64,000 bases of DNA from Pseudomonas sp. MYb118. Lineage in GTDB: Bacteria > Pseudomonadota > Gammaproteobacteria > Pseudomonadales > Pseudomonadaceae. The DNA lies in NCBI RefSeq assembly GCF_040947875.1, contig NZ_JBFRXN010000002.1, forward strand, positions 2,666,001 to 2,730,000, read 5' to 3'. Numbering within the stretch: position 1 is the first letter of the stretch; each line of letters opens with the position of its first letter. Positions 50,437 to 58,117 of the stretch are shown here, piece after piece. The notes under the pieces were generated by a model. It was given only the letters and a program-made list of their open reading frames with translations, was not told the origin of the DNA and did no database searches. The translations under genes were made by a program, and so were the position numbers.

Positions 50437-51219
50437 GTGAGCGTAGCCCCCGTCCAATCGCCCCACAGTGTCAAAGATCAGGTCAGCGCCGCCGAGTGGC
50501 AGACCCGTGTCGATCTCGCCGCCTGTTACCGTTTGGTCGCCCTGCATGGCTGGGACGATCTGATCTTCACCCATATTTCCGCCAAGGTGCCCGGCACCGA
50601 AGACTTCCTGATCAACCCGTTCGGGCTGATGTTCCACGAAATCACCGCGTCGAGCCTGGTCAAGGTCGACCAGGCCGGCAACAAGCTGATGGACAGCCCC
50701 TACGAGATCAATCCGGCGGGTTACACCATCCACAGCGCTGTGCATGAAGTGCGTCACGATGTGGCGTGCGTGCTGCACACCCACACGGCTTCGGGTGTTG
50801 CCGTGTCGGCGCAGAAGCAGGGCATTTTGCCGATCAGCCAGCAGTCGCTGTTCGTCCTCTCCAGCCTGGCTTATCACGCCTACGAAGGCGTTGCGCTGAA
50901 CCACGAAGAGAAGGCGCGCTTACAGGCCGATCTCGGCGACAACAATTTCCTGATGCTGAACAACCACGGTCTGCTGACCTGTGGGGGCACGGTTGCCGAT
51001 ACCTTCCTGATGATGTTCATTTTCCAGCGCACCTGCGATATCCAGGTCATGGCTTCGAGCGGCGGTGCCGAATTGATCAGCATCGACCCGCAGATTCTGG
51101 CGGGCGCCAGGGCGATGATCGCCGGCGTCACCAAAAGTGCTCAAGGGATGGGCGGTGCACTGGCCTGGCCAGCGCTGCTGCGCAAACTCGATCAACAAGA
51201 CGCGGGATACAAATTCTGA
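50437..51219 (+). CDS. Class II aldolase/adducin family protein
   Basis: 260 residues, GTG start at 50437 by family N-terminus. Zinc ligands are visible in HTHTASGVAVS (His-x-His) and in NNHGLLTCGGTV. Family members include fuculose aldolases and dehydratases; those in this context with an alpha/beta hydrolase and an SDR have no assigned substrate. Stop overlaps the next start by one base (TGATG). The 130 bp upstream holds AT-rich sequence that could be its promoter. Confidence 0.88.
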   Translation: MSVAPVQSPHSVKDQVSAAEWQTRVDLAACYRLVALHGWDDLIFTHISAKVPGTEDFLINPFGLMFHEITASSLVKVDQAGNKLMDSPYEINPAGYTIHSAVHEVRHDVACVLHTHTASGVAVSAQKQGILPISQQSLFVLSSLAYHAYEGVALNHEEKARLQADLGDNNFLMLNNHGLLTCGGTVADTFLMMFIFQRTCDIQVMASSGGAELISIDPQILAGARAMIAGVTKSAQGMGGALAWPALLRKLDQQDAGYKF

Positions 51220-52121
51220 TGCCTCTTGCCGAGATTCCTCTGTGTGTCTGGCGCAAGCGCGCCCAGTCGTTCCAGTTCCAGGGCCACACCGTGCGTTACT
51301 GGACGGCGGGGCAGGGTGAGCCGCTGCTGCTGATCCATGGCTTCCCCACCGCCAGTTGGGACTGGCATTACCTGTGGCAGCCGCTGGCCCAGCGTTATCG
51401 CCTGATTGCCTGCGACATGCTTGGCTTCGGCGATTCGGCCAAGCCACTGAACCATGAATACAGCCTGCTCGAGCAAGCCGATCTGCAACAGGCATTGCTG
51501 GAGCACTTGAGTATCCGGCAACCGGTGCACGTGCTGGCCCACGATTACGGCGACAGCGTGGCGCAGGAACTGCTGGCCCGGCACTATGAAGCACGTTTCA
51601 ACCTGGCCAGTTGCGTGTTCCTCAATGGCGGCCTGTTTCCGGAAACCCATCGTCCGGTGCTGATGCAGAAACTGTTGCTCAGCCCGTTGGGCTGGATGAT
51701 CGGCCGGGCGTTCTCACGTGACGCGCTGGTGAAGAGTTTCCGCCAGATCTTCGGCCCGCAGAGCCGTCCGAGCGAAAGCGAAATGGACGACTTCTGGAGT
51801 CTGGTCGACAGCAATCGTGGCCCGAGGATCCTGCACAAACTGATCAGCTACATCCCGGAACGACGGGCCCAGCGCGACCGCTGGGTCCATGCCATGCAGC
51901 GTGGCGGCGTGCCGCTGCGAGTGATCGACGGCGAGGTCGACCCGATCTCCGGCGGGCACATGGTCCAGCGTTATCGGCAACTGATTCCGAACCCCGACAC
52001 CGTGTTGTTGCCGGGCATCGGCCACTACCCGCAGACCGAGGCACCAGGGCAAGTGCTGGAGCACTACCTGGCATTTCGCGACCGGCTGACGCCGGCAACG
52101 CTGAAGGTCGCTTGCTCCTGA
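51219..52121 (+). CDS. Alpha/beta hydrolase with aspartate nucleophile (epoxide hydrolase/dehalogenase-like)
   Basis: A 300-residue hydrolase. Oxyanion HGFPTASWDWHY (40-51), nucleophile elbow AHDYGDSVAQ with D109 in place of serine, an acid in DGEVDPISG and the histidine in GIGHYPQTE. Aspartate nucleophile and HGFP motif place it near epoxide hydrolases and haloalkane dehalogenases rather than esterases. The start at 51219 overlaps the aldolase stop by one base; the long open extension in this frame lies inside the aldolase gene. Confidence 0.87.
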   Translation: MPLAEIPLCVWRKRAQSFQFQGHTVRYWTAGQGEPLLLIHGFPTASWDWHYLWQPLAQRYRLIACDMLGFGDSAKPLNHEYSLLEQADLQQALLEHLSIRQPVHVLAHDYGDSVAQELLARHYEARFNLASCVFLNGGLFPETHRPVLMQKLLLSPLGWMIGRAFSRDALVKSFRQIFGPQSRPSESEMDDFWSLVDSNRGPRILHKLISYIPERRAQRDRWVHAMQRGGVPLRVIDGEVDPISGGHMVQRYRQLIPNPDTVLLPGIGHYPQTEAPGQVLEHYLAFRDRLTPATLKVACS

Positions 52122-52138
52122 ATCCCAGCATCGCCCCC

Positions 52139-52226
52139 TGTAGGAGCGAGCTTGCTCGCGATGGCGGAGTGTCAGTCGACTGATTCTCAGCTGACACACC
52201 GCATCGCGAGCAAGCTCGCTCCTACA
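52139..52226. repeat. REPIN (inverted REP pair), copy 9
   Basis: Left arm TGTAGGAGCGAGCTTGCTCG at 52139, right arm CAAGCTCGCTCCTACA ending 52226. The spacer GTGTCAGTCGACTGATTCTC then AGCTGACACACCGC contains its own inverted repeat (GTGTCAG/CTGACAC) and a SalI-type GTCGAC centre. Nearly identical to copy 10. Confidence 0.93.
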
Positions 52227-52355
52227 GGAAAAGGGTGATCGTGCATCATCCTCAGGCCTTATCGCCTACCATTCAGCCTTGCCCAAGATCATTGTGGCGC
52301 GCACTCGCGTGGCAGACACTCGGACTCATAGTCCCTGGCCTGCTGGAGTCCCGCA

Positions 52356-53267
52356 ATGAACGAGTCTGTACGCTTCGAAGATAAAGTCGTGATCATCACC
52401 GGAGCCGGCGGTGGCCTGGGGCGTGCCCACGCGTTATTGTTCGCGAAGCAGGGGGCCAGGGTGCTGGTCAACGACCTGGGAGGCTCGACCCAGGGCGAAG
52501 GCGCCAATGCGTCGGCCGCCGACCGGGTGGTCGCGGAAATTCGCGAGGCGGGCGGCATCGCCGAGGCCAACCATGATTCCGTCACCGACGGCGAAAAAAT
52601 CGTCCAGAACGCCCTCGACGCCTTCGGCCGTGTCGATGTCGTGGTCAACAACGCCGGCATCCTGCGCGACAAGACCTTCCACAAGATGGACGACGCCGAT
52701 TGGGACCTGGTTTACCGTGTCCACGTCGAAGGCGCCTACAAAGTCACCCGCGCCGCCTGGCCGCACCTGCGCGAGCAAAACTACGGTCGGGTGATCTTCA
52801 CCGCCTCGACCTCGGGCATCTACGGCAACTTCGGCCAGTCCAACTATGGCATGGCCAAGCTCGGCCTCTACGGCCTGACCCGCACCTTGGCCATCGAAGG
52901 CCGCAAGAACAACATCCTGGTCAATGCCATCGCCCCCACCGGCGGCACCCGCATGACCGAAGGCCTGATTCCGCCACAGGTGTTCGAACAGCTCAAACCG
53001 GAACTGGTCAGCCCGCTGGTGGTGTACCTCGCCAGTGAGCAATGCCAGGAAACCTCCGGGTTGTTCGAAGTCGGTGGCGGCTGGATGGGCAAGGTGCGCT
53101 GGGAGCGCAGCCTCGGTGCCGGGTTCGACCCACGAGCCGGGTTCACCCCGGAAGACGTGGCTGCGAATTGGCAACAGATCTGCGATTTCGAAGGCGCGGC
53201 GCATCCGAAGGACAACATCGAAGCGCTCAAGGAAATGATGAGCAATTTGCAGCGTTACGCCATCTAA
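52356..53267 (+). CDS. SDR dehydrogenase of the MFE-2/3-hydroxyacyl-CoA type
   Basis: 303 residues with the long-chain 3-hydroxyacyl-CoA dehydrogenase layout of the multifunctional enzyme type 2: NAD site GAGGGLGRAHALLFAKQGARVLVNDLGG, NNAGILRD, and catalytic Ser...YGMAK near 165. The extended C-terminus (FEVGGGWMGKVRWERS, then a WQQICDFEGAAHPKDNIE segment) is typical of that subgroup. The gene stands alone between two nearly identical REPINs; a link with the aldolase and hydrolase upstream is inferred from synteny. Confidence 0.9.
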   Translation: MNESVRFEDKVVIITGAGGGLGRAHALLFAKQGARVLVNDLGGSTQGEGANASAADRVVAEIREAGGIAEANHDSVTDGEKIVQNALDAFGRVDVVVNNAGILRDKTFHKMDDADWDLVYRVHVEGAYKVTRAAWPHLREQNYGRVIFTASTSGIYGNFGQSNYGMAKLGLYGLTRTLAIEGRKNNILVNAIAPTGGTRMTEGLIPPQVFEQLKPELVSPLVVYLASEQCQETSGLFEVGGGWMGKVRWERSLGAGFDPRAGFTPEDVAANWQQICDFEGAAHPKDNIEALKEMMSNLQRYAI

Positions 53268-53284
53268 AAGCTCTATCGGTCCCC

Positions 53285-53386
53285 TGTAGGAGCGAGCTTG
53301 CTCGCGATGGCGGAGTGTCAGTCGACTGATTCTTAACTGACACACCGCATCGTCGGAACGCCGCCCGGAGCAAGCTCGCTCCTACA
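53285..53386. repeat. REPIN copy 10, right arm with a 14-nt insertion
   Basis: Left arm and spacer (53285 on) match copy 9 except for one two-base change (TTCTTAAC for TTCTCAGC). The right arm reads ATCG, then TCGGAACGCCGCCCG, then GAGCAAGCTCGCTCCTACA to 53386, a net gain of 14 nt compared with copy 9. Confidence 0.88.
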
Positions 53387-53403
53387 GGGGGGACGTGGGT
53401 GGG

Positions 53404-54171
53404 TTATGGAAAATACTTGCTCACCAACGCCGCCAGATTTGCCGCCGTCTCCACATCCATGACGCCACTGTAATTTGCCGGACGAAAATGCAACTGAAAC
53501 GCCCGCACCAGTTGGTTGTAGCCTTGTGCCGTTGATGCCTTGCTGACGTCATACCCGTAAGTCTTGAACAGCTTGAGCAGTTCAGCCCGCTCGGGCATCC
53601 CGGTCTGTGCGTAGCGATCCTGGAAAGCCTGTCGGGTCGCGTCATCGAACCAGGCCCCCACCCCCTTCAAATACAGCGCATGCCAGGGAAACGCCGGGCC
53701 TGGGTCGCTTTTGCGTCCGATGGAAATGTCTGAGTGCCCCAGCACCTGAGTCGGGCTGATGTCCGGATAGCGACCCAGGATGTTCAGCGCCAGCTCCTCG
53801 ATCGCGATGATCTGCGCCGGGTGATAGGGCGGGAAGGTGAACACGCCATCCTTGTAGGACGCGAGGTTGACGATTTCCACGCCGATCGAGGTGTCGTTCA
53901 AACTGGTCCGATCGCCCCAGGCACTGACACCCGCGTGCCACGCGCGGTGCTGTTCATCGACGAGGTTGAAGACTTCCTGCTCGGTATAACCGGCCTTCAC
54001 ATAACTCGGGTCCGTGACGTCGGGGATCAGATAGTGGGCACTCACGTTCGGCCCCGTCAGGGCACTGAGGGAGCTGGAAAAGTTACCGGCGGTGTAGTGA
54101 AAAACCAGAAAGCGGATTCGGCTGTTGTAGCTTCTGATGGCGCGGGATTTGTTGTACAGAATCGGTTTCAT
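53404..54171 (-). CDS. N-acetylmuramoyl-L-alanine amidase, AmpDh3-like
   Basis: A 255-residue zinc amidase of the AmpD/PGRP fold with a C-terminal peptidoglycan-binding domain (about 190-250). Zinc ligands H25 (FHYTAG), H146 (LGHSDIS) and D156 (SDPGPAF), catalytic E99 and K154. There is no signal peptide. The length and layout match AmpDh3 of P. aeruginosa, which is delivered by a type VI secretion system and carries an adjacent immunity gene. No such partner is recognisable here: left is the REPIN and right a 620-bp region without a clear gene. Confidence 0.85.
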   Translation of the reverse strand: MKPILYNKSRAIRSYNSRIRFLVFHYTAGNFSSSLSALTGPNVSAHYLIPDVTDPSYVKAGYTEQEVFNLVDEQHRAWHAGVSAWGDRTSLNDTSIGVEIVNLASYKDGVFTFPPYHPAQIIAIEELALNILGRYPDISPTQVLGHSDISIGRKSDPGPAFPWHALYLKGVGAWFDDATRQAFQDRYAQTGMPERAELLKLFKTYGYDVSKASTAQGYNQLVRAFQLHFRPANYSGVMDVETAANLAALVSKYFP

Positions 54172-54792
54172 AACAATGCTCTTCCATGATCAGTTGATGG
54201 CGCGATGGGCGCAGTCATCAGCTTTCATCATTCGGCATTTCACATGGTTACCGATTCTCGTAGTCACATTCGGCAAGTGATGTAGGTGCTCGCGATGCCC
54301 TCAAGCGCGCCAGCAGGAAAAACCAGGCCAAAAAAAAGCCGCTGCAAACGCAGCGGCCAAGGTAAGACGTTGGATCAAGGAGCTACAAATCAACGTCAGG
54401 TGCACACCGGGGGGATGAGTCGAAACCTTCGAATCATCTGAATTCTGGCGCCGGCGGTGTGGGCGGGTCACACACCGTCGAAGCGGGCTTTCAGCGGCTT
54501 TTCGTGAAAGCCAGGCAAGAATAAACCCCTGAGCGGAAAGGAAAAATAGCGATTCCAGACAAGCAGTGTTGCAGGCTGAGCAACAGTCCGCCGCGCAGGA
54601 TTGCAGCGGGTCCGTTCCATCATGCGCCTGACTGATCGGCCACCATCCACTGCATCCATACCGCGCTCAAACCCCTGCGCGGCAAGGCTGTTCATCCTTT
54701 CGAGCGACACCGCAAATACCTCCTTCGTGCGCTTATCGCCTCCTGGCGGCGGCAGTAGGGTGTGGCCTTCTGTCACTCACCGGGGAAGACGC
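54172..54792. other. 621-bp intergenic region with a minus-strand terminator
   Basis: Between the amidase and the DUF1302 gene. It holds the minus-strand terminator at 54331-54357, an inverted pair GACGTTG/CAACGTC (about 54366-54396), GC-rich repeats GGTGTGGGCGGGTCACACACC (54457-54477) and AT-richer sequence near the amidase start. Frames of 100 or so codons are open on both strands but show no protein-like pattern. Promoters for the two flanking genes must lie here; I cannot place them. Confidence 0.5.
54331..54357 (-). terminator. Rho-independent terminator on the minus strand without an assigned gene
   Basis: Read leftwards, GCCGCTGC gttt GCAGCGGC forms an 8-bp stem followed by eight T. 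It lies upstream of the amidase start, so it would end some minus-strand transcript coming from 54360-54790, where no gene is recognised. Confidence 0.75.
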
Positions 54793-56586
54793 ATGACAAA
54801 AACAACAATGCGCGCCATCTTCACGCCGCAGGCGCTGGCCGCTGCGGTGGCCTTGGGCTGCTGTGCCCAGGCGCAGGCCGTTTCATTCAACATTGGCGAG
54901 ATCGAAGCCACGTTCGATTCCTCGCTGTCCGTGGGCGCGAGCTGGGGCATGCGCGATGCCAAGCAGTCGCTGGTGGGGACAGTCAATGGCGGCAGCGGCC
55001 AGGCGTCGACCGGTGACGATGGCCGCCAGAACTTCACCAAGGGCGAAACCTTCTCGAAGATTTTCAAGGGCATTCACGACCTCGAACTCAAGTACGGCGA
55101 CACCGGCGTATTCGTGCGAGGCAAGTACTGGTACGACTTCGAACTCAAGGACGAAAACCGGCCGTTCAAGCCCATCAGCGACCACAACCGCAAGGAAGGC
55201 TCCAAGTCGGCGGGGGCGGAGATCCTCGATGCCTTCGTCTACCACAACTACTCCATCGGCGAGCTGCCGGGCACCGTGCGCGCCGGCAAGCAGGTGGTCA
55301 GTTGGGGGGAAAGCACCTTCATCGGCAACTCGATCAACAGCATCAACCCCATCGACGTTTCGGCGTTTCGCCGGCCGGGCGCCGAGATCAAGGAAGGCCT
55401 GATTCCGGTGAACATGCTGTTCGCCTCCCAGGGCCTGACCGACAAGCTGACCGTGGAAGGTTTCTACCAGCTGGAGTGGGACCAGACCGTCCTCGACAAC
55501 TGCGGCACCTTCTTCGGTGGTGACGTGGCGGCCGATGGCTGCACCACCGGCTACACCGTCGCCAGCCCGGCGATCGCCCCGTTGCAGCCGATTGCCGCGG
55601 CATTCGGCCAGGGTTTCCAGGTCAGCAGGGAAGGCGTGATCGTGCCCCGTGGCGGCGACCGCGATGCCCGTGACTCGGGGCAATGGGGCACGGCATTGCG
55701 CTGGCTGGGCGACGACACCGAGTACGGCCTGTACTTCATGAACTATCACAGCCGCTCGCCGTATGTCAGCACCAGCACCGCCGGGCTGAGCACCCTGGCG
55801 CGACTGCCGGCAATCATCGCCGCCGCCAACGCCATCGCTCCCGGCAGTGGTGCAGGGCTGGCCCAGAGCGTGATGCTCGGTCGTGGCCAGTACTACCTCG
55901 AATACCCGGAAGACATTCGTCTGTATGGCGCGAGCTTCTCCACCACCCTGCCCACCGGCACCGCCTGGACCGGCGAGATCAGCTATCGGCCCAACCTGCC
56001 GGTGCAGATCAACAGCACCGACCTGACCCTGGCCATGGTCAACCCGATTGCCGGCGGCACGGCCTCGCCGATCGCCACGGCGCCGGGGGCCGACAACAAG
56101 GGCTATCGCCGCAAGGAAGTGACCCAGATACAGAGCAGCCTGACGCACTTCATTGATCAGGTCGCCGGCGCCGACCGGTTGACCCTGGTGGGTGAAGCGG
56201 CGGTGGTGCATGTCGCTGGGCTGGAGGATAAAAGCAAGCTGCGCTACGGCCGCGATTCGGTCTACGGCCAATACGGCTTCGGTGGCGACACCGACGGTTT
56301 TGTCACCTCGACGTCCTGGGGTTACCGCGCCCGAGCCATCCTCGAATACAACAACGTCATCGCCGGGATCAATTTCAAACCCAACCTGTCGTGGTCCCAC
56401 GACGTCAACGGTTATGGCCCCAACGGCCTGTTCAACGAAGGCGCCAAGGCAATCAGCGTCGGCGTCGATGCCGACTACCGCAACACCTACACCGCGAGCC
56501 TGAGTTACACCGACTTCTTCGGTGGTGACTACAACACCCTGGAAGACCGTGACTTCCTGGCGTTGAGCTTTGGCGTGAACTTCTGA
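54793..56586 (+). CDS. DUF1302 outer-membrane barrel protein
   Basis: 597 residues with a signal peptide (FTPQALAAAVALGCCAQAQA, cleavage near 35) and long, beta-rich repeats ending in FLALSFGVNF, the C-terminal aromatic residue of outer-membrane barrels. The family signature FSKIFKGIHDLELKYGDTGVFVRGKYWYDFEL (about 86-117) and GKQVVSWGESTFIGNSINSINPIDVSAFRRPG (about 165-196) is complete. DUF1302 proteins occur with DUF1329 partners in steroid, terpene and lipid catabolic loci, probably as outer-membrane channels. Start at 54793 with GGGGA nearby. Confidence 0.9.
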   Translation: MTKTTMRAIFTPQALAAAVALGCCAQAQAVSFNIGEIEATFDSSLSVGASWGMRDAKQSLVGTVNGGSGQASTGDDGRQNFTKGETFSKIFKGIHDLELKYGDTGVFVRGKYWYDFELKDENRPFKPISDHNRKEGSKSAGAEILDAFVYHNYSIGELPGTVRAGKQVVSWGESTFIGNSINSINPIDVSAFRRPGAEIKEGLIPVNMLFASQGLTDKLTVEGFYQLEWDQTVLDNCGTFFGGDVAADGCTTGYTVASPAIAPLQPIAAAFGQGFQVSREGVIVPRGGDRDARDSGQWGTALRWLGDDTEYGLYFMNYHSRSPYVSTSTAGLSTLARLPAIIAAANAIAPGSGAGLAQSVMLGRGQYYLEYPEDIRLYGASFSTTLPTGTAWTGEISYRPNLPVQINSTDLTLAMVNPIAGGTASPIATAPGADNKGYRRKEVTQIQSSLTHFIDQVAGADRLTLVGEAAVVHVAGLEDKSKLRYGRDSVYGQYGFGGDTDGFVTSTSWGYRARAILEYNNVIAGINFKPNLSWSHDVNGYGPNGLFNEGAKAISVGVDADYRNTYTASLSYTDFFGGDYNTLEDRDFLALSFGVNF

Positions 56587-56609
56587 TCTGGCTGAGAAGG
56601 ATGATTTTG

Positions 56610-57977
56610 ATGCGCAAGATGATTTTGCAATGCAGCGTTCTGGCCCTCGGCCTGTTGGCTGCCAATGTGATGGCGGCGGTGTCGCCCGAAGAAGCCAACA
56701 AACTGGGCACCAGCCTGACGCCATTGGGCGCCGAAAAGGCCGGTAACGCCGACGGCTCGATCCCGGCCTGGACCGGCGGCCTGCCGAAAAATGCCGGGGC
56801 GGTGGACAGCAAGGGCTTTCTGGCCGACCCGTTCGCCAACGAAAAGCCGCTGTTCACCATTACCGCGGCGAACGTCGACCAGTACAAGGACAAACTGTCC
56901 GACGGCCAGGTCGCGATGTTCAAGCGTTACCCACAGACCTACAAAATCCCGGTCTACCCAAGCCACCGCACGGCAGCCTTGCCCACGGAGATCTACGAGT
57001 CGGCCAAGCGCAGCGCCTTGAACGTGACGCCGATCAACGACGGCAACGGCCTGGCCAATTTCACCGGCAACCGTTACTACGCCTTTCCGATTCCGAAGAA
57101 CGGCGTCGAAGTGATCTGGAACCACATCACCCGTTACCACGGTGGCAACCTGCGGCGCACCATCACCCAGGCCACGCCGCAGTCCAACGGCGATTTCACG
57201 GTGATCCGCTTCAAGGATGAAGTGGCGGTGCCGTCCCTGCTGGGCGACCTGAAGCCGGGCAGCGACGACAACGTGCTCAACTATTTCAAGCAGGAAGTGA
57301 CCGCTCCGGCACGGCTGGCAGGCAACGTGCTGCTGGTCCACGAAACCCTCGACCAGGTCAAGGAACCGCGCAAGGCCTGGATCTACAACGCCGGCCAGCG
57401 TCGTGTGCGCCGTGCGCCGCAGGTGGCGTATGACGGCGTCGGCACTTCGTCCGACGGCCTGCGCACCACCGACAACTTCGACATGTTTTCCGGCGCGCCG
57501 GATCGCTACGACTGGAAGCTGATCGGCAAGAAGGAAATGTACATCCCCTACAACAGCTACAAGCTCGACTCGCCCGACCTCAAATACACCGATGTGATCA
57601 AGGCCGGGCACATCAACCAGGACCTGACCCGCTACGAGCTGCACCGGGTCTGGGAAGTGGTCGCCACGGTCAAGCCCAACGAGCGGCACGTGTATGCCAA
57701 GCGCCACATGTACATCGACGAAGACACCTGGCAGGTGGCATTGGCAGACCACTACGACGGTCGCGGGCAACTGTGGCGTGTTGCCGAAGGGCATGCGCAG
57801 AACTACTACGATCACCAGGTGCCGGCCTATACCGTCGAAGCGCTGTATGACCTGATTGCCGGACGCTATATCGCCCTGGGCATGAAGAACGAAGAGAAGC
57901 GCAGTTTCGAGTTCGGTATCGAAGCTAAAGCGGGTGACTACACACCTGCTGCACTGCGGAGTACAGGGGTCAGGTGA
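56610..57977 (+). CDS. DUF1329 periplasmic protein (LolB/LolA-like fold family)
   Basis: 455 residues with a signal peptide (KMILQCSVLALGLLAANVMAAVS, cleavage near 23). DUF1329 features: KLGTSLTPLGAEKAGNADGSIPAWTGGL at the mature N-terminus and ELHRVWEVVATVKPNERHVYAKRHMYIDEDTWQVALADHYDGRG near the end. I recall the family being placed in the LolA/LolB clan, which suggests lipid or sterol transfer to the outer membrane. ATG at 56610 is 9 nt after AAGG; the ATG at 56601 touches it. Cotranscribed with DUF1302, 23 nt apart. Confidence 0.9.
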   Translation: MRKMILQCSVLALGLLAANVMAAVSPEEANKLGTSLTPLGAEKAGNADGSIPAWTGGLPKNAGAVDSKGFLADPFANEKPLFTITAANVDQYKDKLSDGQVAMFKRYPQTYKIPVYPSHRTAALPTEIYESAKRSALNVTPINDGNGLANFTGNRYYAFPIPKNGVEVIWNHITRYHGGNLRRTITQATPQSNGDFTVIRFKDEVAVPSLLGDLKPGSDDNVLNYFKQEVTAPARLAGNVLLVHETLDQVKEPRKAWIYNAGQRRVRRAPQVAYDGVGTSSDGLRTTDNFDMFSGAPDRYDWKLIGKKEMYIPYNSYKLDSPDLKYTDVIKAGHINQDLTRYELHRVWEVVATVKPNERHVYAKRHMYIDEDTWQVALADHYDGRGQLWRVAEGHAQNYYDHQVPAYTVEALYDLIAGRYIALGMKNEEKRSFEFGIEAKAGDYTPAALRSTGVR

Positions 57978-57999
57978 TGATTCCTACATAGCCTTCGGA

Positions 58000-58028
58000 A
58001 AAAGGTGACTTAATAGTCACCTTTTTTA
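58000..58028 (+). terminator. Rho-independent terminator after the DUF1329 gene
   Basis: AAAAAGGTGAC and GTCACCTTTTT around TTAATA, then TT. It ends the DUF1302-DUF1329 transcript ahead of the LuxR gene. Confidence 0.92.
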
Positions 58029-58117
58029 TTGGCATTGATCAGCGTGTTGAATACTTCTTCAACAAGCCGTGTGCACAGGGCTAGGGTGGTGCAACAAAAA
58101 TAACAAGGCCTGTGCTA

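Noticed and set aside
54468..54776. A 102-codon minus-strand frame upstream of the orphan terminator
   Set aside because: Composition is not protein-like and no ribosome site stands out. The terminator makes a transcript possible, but not this protein in particular.
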